NCBI GenBank assembly: GCA_025618425.1
Contig: CM046838.1
Location: forward strand, 4,345,715-4,409,714
DNA length: 64,000 nucleotides
DNA from: Heliocidaris tuberculata
Lineage: Eukaryota; Echinodermata; Echinoidea; Camarodonta; Echinometridae
Direction of reading: 5' to 3'
Shown here: positions 58,881 to 64,000 of the stretch, one piece after another
Numbering within the stretch: the stretch's first letter is position 1
How the letters are laid out: each line of letters begins with the position of its first letter
Position numbers and translations under genes: made by a program
Notes under the pieces: model-generated
What the model saw: the letters and a program-made list of their open reading frames with translations, nothing else
Databases searched by the model: none
Told to the model about the DNA's origin: nothing

Positions 58881-59030
58881 GGGGAGAGAAATTCAAGCCA
58901 TTGAAAAAGGATAAGAAATTTATGATTCGTTATAGTTGTAATCGATCAAACGCAGTTGGGTAAAACTTACCTTGCGAGTACCTATTTGGTAATCATGCCA
59001 ATAGTCTGGTACTATAAACCAGTGGCGGAT

Positions 59031-59126
59031 TTAAGGGGCACTTCCGGCCCGTGCCACCCCCCCCCCCCTCCCATTATGAAACTGATAACCTTTTTTTTTT
59101 CTTTCTTTATTTTTTTTTTTTTTTTT
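59031..59126 (+). mobile_element. MITE of the AGTGGCGGAT family, 5' part
   Basis: Starts AGTGGCGGATTTAAGGGG after ACTATAAACC; truncated in a T-rich tract where the next duplication copy begins. Confidence 0.6.
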
Positions 59127-59414
59127 ACAAGCATTGCTGTCTAATAGTGATCTGTCATCTATTTGTTCATATTCTTCTCAATATCTTCATCTTCGTGTGA
59201 TGTACAATTTCATTTCATTGCTTGATGTGAATTATGGATTTGACATGTATATGTGTCTATATTGTAAGGGAAAGGAAATAAATCAAATGAAATCAAATCA
59301 TTGATAGCATTATTAGCAACATAATACTGGCACTGATATCATCATCCAATTCTTCACACCAGCTGTCTATAAACCGTTATGGTGTAACCAGCATTGGTTG
59401 AATAATAATAGGAG

Positions 59415-59676
59415 TTATAAAACGGGTTCAAGAATGTAGCCATCCTGATTGGTCAAATAACATCACGTGACCGTGCAAAAAAAAAGCACTAACGCACGGC
59501 GAGGGGACTAACGCACGGCTAATCCGGATTGTAAGAAAACACTAAGATTGTAGACCCGTTTTATAAAACTATTAATACATGGTTGTGAGTTCGTGCGTTA
59601 GTGCGATCCAGCAACACGCAGGTTTGTGTTGCCAGATCGCACTAACGCACTCCCAACCATGTATTAATAGTATATT
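59415..59676. mobile_element. Foldback insertion with stacked palindromes
   Basis: Absent from the paralogous site near 58505, which marks its borders. Holds TTATAAAACGGGT (59415) facing ACCCGTTTTATAA (about 59554-59567). A second palindrome has arms 59568-59608 and 59635-59671 that read through ACTATTAATACATGGTTG and GCGTTAGTGCGATC. ACTAACGCAC occurs four times counting both strands. No ORF. Confidence 0.8.
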
Positions 59677-60210
59677 ATGAGGAAACACTTAAATAGTGAT
59701 CACTTAATAAATTATTCATAGTCACAAATTCTTGAATACCAGTATCGATATATACAGTATATATATGTCTATATATTGTAAATCCTATATGTTTTTTTAA
59801 ATAAAATCTTTCATATAAGCCTGATGAACAGTATATGAGACCGTGAACCGTGATATCTTATGCTGTTGGTGCATCTTAAAAGCAACATTCACAAAGTCAC
59901 TATCATGTTGGTTCACTCTTCAGCTGCAATGCTTGAAAGCTTCCTGTTAGAAATAGAATCTCCATATTGCGTTCTGCTAGTGTATAACTGTGGGTCTCAA
60001 ATACAAGGGGAAGTCTACCCAGGCCTGTTATTGAAAGGGATTTATTGAAAGCGCGGGGGGGGGGGGGAGAGAAATTCAAGCCATTGAAAAAGAAATTTAC
60101 GATTCGTCATAGTTGTAATCGATCCAAAGCAGGTGGGCAAAACTTACCTTGCAAGCACGGACCTTTGGTCAGTTGGTAATCATGCCACTATAGACTGGTG
60201 CTATAAACCC

Positions 60211-60447
60211 AGTGGCGGATGTAGGTGACACTTCCGGCCGGTGCCTCCCCTCCCCCCCCCCTGAAAGAAAAGTGTACTTTGTGCCCCCCCCCCCCCTTGA
60301 AACTGATAACTTGGGAGAGGGGGGGGGGGGCTTGTCGAGAATTTTGAACGACAAAGATAGCCCAAAACGTGTGATAACCTTTTTTTCTTTCTTCTTTTTT
60401 TTTTTTTGCTTGTCAGAAAATTTACGTGATTTGTGTGCCCCCCCCCT

Positions 60448-60483
<36 letters not shown>

Positions 60484-60500
60484 ATCCTGGATCCGCCCCG
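60211..60500 (+). mobile_element. MITE of the AGTGGCGGAT family, full copy
   Basis: Starts AGTGGCGGATGTAGG and ends CCTGGATCCGCCCC, with CTATAAACC on both sides as a probable target-site duplication. Interior has C, G and T homopolymers; the reading frames across them are not genes. Confidence 0.75.
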
Positions 60501-60686
60501 GCTATAAACCATCCGTAAATTTCAATTTTTCTTGGTTGTTGATGGAGGAATAAGTTTTCTTCATAGAGCATGTGTACGTAAGAATTATTACCAGCAATCC
60601 AACACAATCAAACGCAGGTGGGCATAACCTTGCGAGCACCTTTGGTCAGTTGATAATCATGCCAATATAGACTGGTACTATAAACG

Positions 60687-60996
60687 AGTGGTGGATTAAG
60701 GGGGGTCACTTCCGGCCCGTGCCCTCCCCCCCCCCCCCTGAAAGAAAAGTGTACATTGTGCCTCCCCCCCCCCCCCCCTGAAAGAAAAGTGTACATTGTG
60801 CCTCCCCCCCCCCCTTGAAACTGATAACTTTTGTTGTTGTTGTTGTTGGCTTGTCTTAGAATTTTGAACAAGAAAGCCCAAAACGTGTGATAACCTTTTT
60901 TTTTTTTCTTTTTTTTTTAGCTTGTCAGAAAATTTCCGTGATTTGTGTGTCCCCCCCCCCCCCACTTTTTAAAAAGAAAATCCTGGATTCGCCGCG
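60687..60996 (+). mobile_element. MITE of the AGTGGCGGAT family, second full copy
   Basis: Starts AGTGGTGGATTAAGG and ends CCTGGATTCGCCGCGG, in the third duplication module. Contains an internal repeat of CCCCCTGAAAGAAAAGTGTA. Confidence 0.72.
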
Positions 60997-61100
60997 GTTA
61001 TAAATAATCCGTAAATTTCTGTTTTCTTGGTTGTTGATGAAGGAATAAGTTTTTTTCATAGAGCATGTGTGTAAGAATTATTCCGAGCAATCTAACACGT

Positions 61101-62103
61101 AGGTAGGCCTGTAATTAACAATTTTCTTTTTAGACTGAAAGTGGTTCTCACAATGAAAATTACATGATCGCAAAATTTTGTTTCGTCGATCGCAATTATA
61201 AAACTGTATCAATGTCCTGTCCTTTATTTTGTTATAATTTCACTTGAAATGTTTTTCTTGATTTTATACTTCTGTTTGAGCGAACTGGACTTCCCCTTCA
61301 AGAGGCTTGCCCAATGAACACATCTCCCTGTCCAACCTCAAAAATCAAGAAAGAAAACCGAAGTTTGCATAGTCAGTGTAGGCGTAGACAGGGGGCTAGA
61401 AGGAGGCCGTGCCCTCATGTGCATAAGCTAAAAATTAATTTTAAAAGGTCATTCATAATAACTGATTCTTTCAATCATGAAGCATATATTTCCAATGAAA
61501 TTGTAACAAAATGCTTTTAAAAATTCATAAATTAAGGATGATTTCTTTAAAACAAATTTTCTCGCAATGCGACCTCGCAAAACACGTCACAGAGGTAAAC
61601 AGAGCTAATATCATGAATATTGTAGCACATGTGAAGCCACACGGAGTGACTTTGAACGCCTCGATCTTTTATAATCATAATGAAATGAAATAAGATCTGA
61701 AATGTCCTCATACATACAGAAATAAAGTTTATGCATGAATCATAAAACCTGAAACCCGTCCAAACACTTTCAATCAGAATGCAATAAGCAATAAAAAACG
61801 AATATTGCTCGCTCACTTGACTCGCTCGCAGATATCTGTGACAAATAGTGCTATTGCTTATGATAGTACAACGGATAAGAAATGAAATTAAATTAAAAGC
61901 AAATTTGCAAATTATGAATAGATGGGTAAAAGGAACATCGGACGTCTTCCCCCTCCCCCTCCCCCTAAATGATTCGGATGTTTTGTCCCACTCCCCTCTT
62001 AAGCCAGGTCCAGATATACCACCGGATGTGGATGTCTGTGTGACTATGTGACTCTGTGATTTTGTGTGTCCGCTCCTCCTCCCCCCCCCCCCCTCCCTCC
62101 CTC

Positions 62104-62147
<44 letters not shown>

Positions 62148-62736
62148 CAAAAAGTCTGGCTACGCCATTGTAAATTGGCGTACTCCCTTCCGTAAGAAAG
62201 GGCTTTGAGGGATGTTATGATATAAAATCAACAGGGATATTAGATCAAAAATGTATAATATGAAATTGATATTGTTCGAATGCAAAATATGAATTAATGT
62301 CTTTTGCAATATTCGGACAATGCCAGACAACTCGAAAAAATGTTAGCGCCCTCTATTGGTTTTATTGATCCAAGGACATAATCAGACAATTCAAATCTGT
62401 CATACTTTAGCAATAGAAACAGGAAGGCACAGAAGATCTGAGAAAACACCAATACATCTTAGAATATGCACTGATGCTTTGCCCTAAATTCAATGAACAA
62501 AGAAAACACCTCTTAGATGCTTAATCGTTAAAATACCCTAATTTTGCTTATACAGCAAAAGAAAAGTTCATATTCTTAATGAAATTAGATAATGAATATG
62601 TCATACTCAGTCTAGAAAATTACGTAAAGGATATAATACCATAAAGAGGAGAAATCTAAAAAGAGTTATATCATATACCAGTCTATTTACATGTATATAC
62701 GAATCAAATATTATTAACATACACTGATATGTTAAC
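61101..62736. other. Non-coding stretch with (CT)n
   Basis: A C-rich then (CT)n run at 62080-62146. No gene. Confidence 0.6.
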
Positions 62737-63066
62737 ATATTTTGTTAATTGAAATGTATATGTTGTTATTATCTTTTCTCGTTTTCTTGTTGAAACAAAA
62801 TATTGATGTACATAATTATGTCAATGATGTTTAATGAAGTCAGTTCAATTTAATTCAAATCAAATCAGATCACCGCAGATGGAGGAAATAATTCTACTAT
62901 TGAAAAGAGATATTTCTATCATTAGGATCATGACGAGGCCGTATTCATTATAATAGGTATACTTTGTGCTTGATCAAGGGCCTTTTTCTTACTGGAAAAA
63001 CATTTTTAAACATCTTCAACAATCGGAAATATATTTTGTTAATTGAAATGTACACAAGTTGTTACT

Positions 63067-63106
<40 letters not shown>

Positions 63107-63190
63107 TCTTGTTGAAACAAAATATTGATGTACAAAAGTATGTAAATTATGTTGATTAAAGTCGATTCAATTCATTCATATCAAGTAATT
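62737..63190 (+). repeat. ~294-bp tandem duplication
   Basis: ATATTTTGTTAATTGAAATG occurs at 62737 and 63031. The following GTTGAAACAAAATATTGATG is shared too. The second copy has gained a (CT)n run at 63071-63101. Confidence 0.8.
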
Positions 63191-63259
63191 TGAGGGAAAT
63201 CTCCAAAAAAATAAAAACTTTCTTTTTTTAATGAACAATTTTTTAAATCTTTTTATTTT

Positions 63260-63302
63260 TAATTTTTTGTTTTTATTTATTTATTTATTTATTTTTTTGT
63301 AA

Positions 63303-63336
<34 letters not shown>

Positions 63337-63347
63337 GGGGGGGGGGG
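63260..63347. repeat. T-rich run ending in a G run
   Basis: About 34 T followed by about 12 G at 63307-63347, preceded by TTTATTTATT repeats. Confidence 0.9.
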
Positions 63348-63364
63348 TTTCTTGTTGCTAGTAA

Positions 63365-63530
63365 TACATCTGTCCGTCCTGGGTACTGTATATATATATA
63401 TATATATATTCTCTGTTGCAGCATGTAATACTGGTACATATTGTCCTGGATGTTCACAGACATGTTCACTGTGCAGCAGGTTCATCACTGGAGGATTTAT
63501 ATTTGGATGTCAGGCAGGTATGACGGGCGG
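63365..63530 (+). pseudogene. Broken copy of Tie-like EGF exon 6 and its intron edge
   Basis: Matches the reverse complement of 23105-23280. Shared are the intron words TCTGTCCGTC and TTCTCTGTT-GCAG and the exon start TGTAATA-TGATACATA-type, then CCTGGATGTTCACAGACATG and GCAGCAGGTTCATCA. A one-base insertion and a deletion of about 20 bases in the exon break the reading frame and remove cysteines. Probably a decayed paralogous exon; a short (TA)n has expanded in the intron edge. Confidence 0.8.
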
Positions 63531-63559
63531 AAAACCACATAAACATGCCGAACTATACA

Positions 63560-64000
63560 ACTATACAACTGTCGAGTAGATGTACAGTTTTGACCAATCA
63601 GAACACAGGAAAATATACAACTATACAACTGTGCAACTGTAAGCAGCTATATACGCATGCATAGCTGCATAGTTGTACAGTAAGCGGGCCAAAGTGCCAT
63701 AAATACAAGCAACTATACATAGGTACTGCTGTAAGGTAGATGTATAGTTTTAACCAATCAGATCACAGGAAACTATACGACTATACATCTACTCCTGCAG
63801 TGTGGAATAGATGTATAGTTGTAACCAATCAGATCACAGGAAAGTATACAACTATACATCTACTCCCGCAGTCGGGAATAGATGTATAGTTTTAACCAAT
63901 CAGATCACAGGAAACTATACGACTATACATCTACTCCTGCAGTGTGGAATAGATGTATAGTTGTAACCAATCAGATCACAGGAAACTATACATCCATACA
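63560..64000. repeat. ~71-bp tandem repeat with CCAATCAGA, running off the window
   Basis: GATGTATAGTT...AACCAATCAGATCACAGGA recurs with spacing of about 70-71. Two alternating types (GTTTTAACC, GTTGTAACC) give a ~141-bp dimer. Each unit has the inverted pair TATACATCTA / TAGATGTATA. Truncated at the window end. Confidence 0.85.

Larger units (their letters stand above)
58193..61100 (+). repeat. Tandem segmental duplication (unit ~0.9-1.4 kb, third partial copy)
   Basis: 58193-59126 aligns with 59127-60240 over most of its length (for example AATACTGGCACTGATATCAT and GCTGTTGGTGCATCTT in both). The module from about 60495 to 60600 recurs at 60990-61095 (TTGGTTGTTGATG, CATAGAGCATGTGT). Copies differ by substitutions, homopolymer length and one 260-bp insertion. 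Confidence 0.85.

Noticed and set aside
60212..60965. Proline/glycine-rich reading frames
   Set aside because: They cross homopolymer runs inside MITEs and have no conserved content.

Overview
The window is eukaryotic DNA, most likely from a marine deuterostome invertebrate. An echinoderm such as a sea urchin is my best guess. I base that on an intron-rich gene, a Tie-type receptor ectodomain with extra EGF modules, DIRS and Ty3/Gypsy retroelements, many MITEs, long G/C homopolymers, and frequent 'acatgtaca' strings. The species assignment is inference.

Layout, left to right. Positions 1-9468 hold a young Ty3/Gypsy LTR retrotransposon on the + strand. It carries gag, protease, RT/RNase H/integrase and an extra two-finger C2H2 zinc-finger ORF. 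Positions 9470-12030 hold a decayed gene fragment surrounded by copies of a GTCACGCGAGTCAC motif. Positions 12033-20615 are an 8.6-kb block bounded by 33-bp inverted repeats. It is filled by a 56-bp minisatellite of about 100 copies, an Alu/7SL-like SINE with clean target-site duplications, and a ~230-bp satellite.

From 46215 down to 21240 (minus strand) runs the 5' part of a Tie-like receptor gene. It has a signal-peptide exon, an Ig exon, a cysteine-free Ig2-like exon and five eight-cysteine EGF exons. All introns are phase 1 with GT-AG ends. The gene continues leftwards beyond the last exon seen, so any FN3 and kinase exons are not visible here. Its introns carry a defective DIRS element with inverted termini and an internal complementary region (23333-29505), several TIR-bounded MITEs, and a 4.5-kb LTR element with identical 171-bp LTRs. 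That LTR element encodes one large protein with a degenerate retropepsin-like segment and no RT.

Upstream of the Tie start (46.2-64 kb) I see no convincing host gene. The DNA is MITEs, tandem repeats, microsatellites, a LINE RT remnant, a tandemly duplicated ~1-kb segment, and, at 63.4 kb on the opposite strand, a broken copy of one of the Tie EGF exons. The functional content is therefore one host receptor gene, two apparently recent LTR insertions, and many layers of older repeats.
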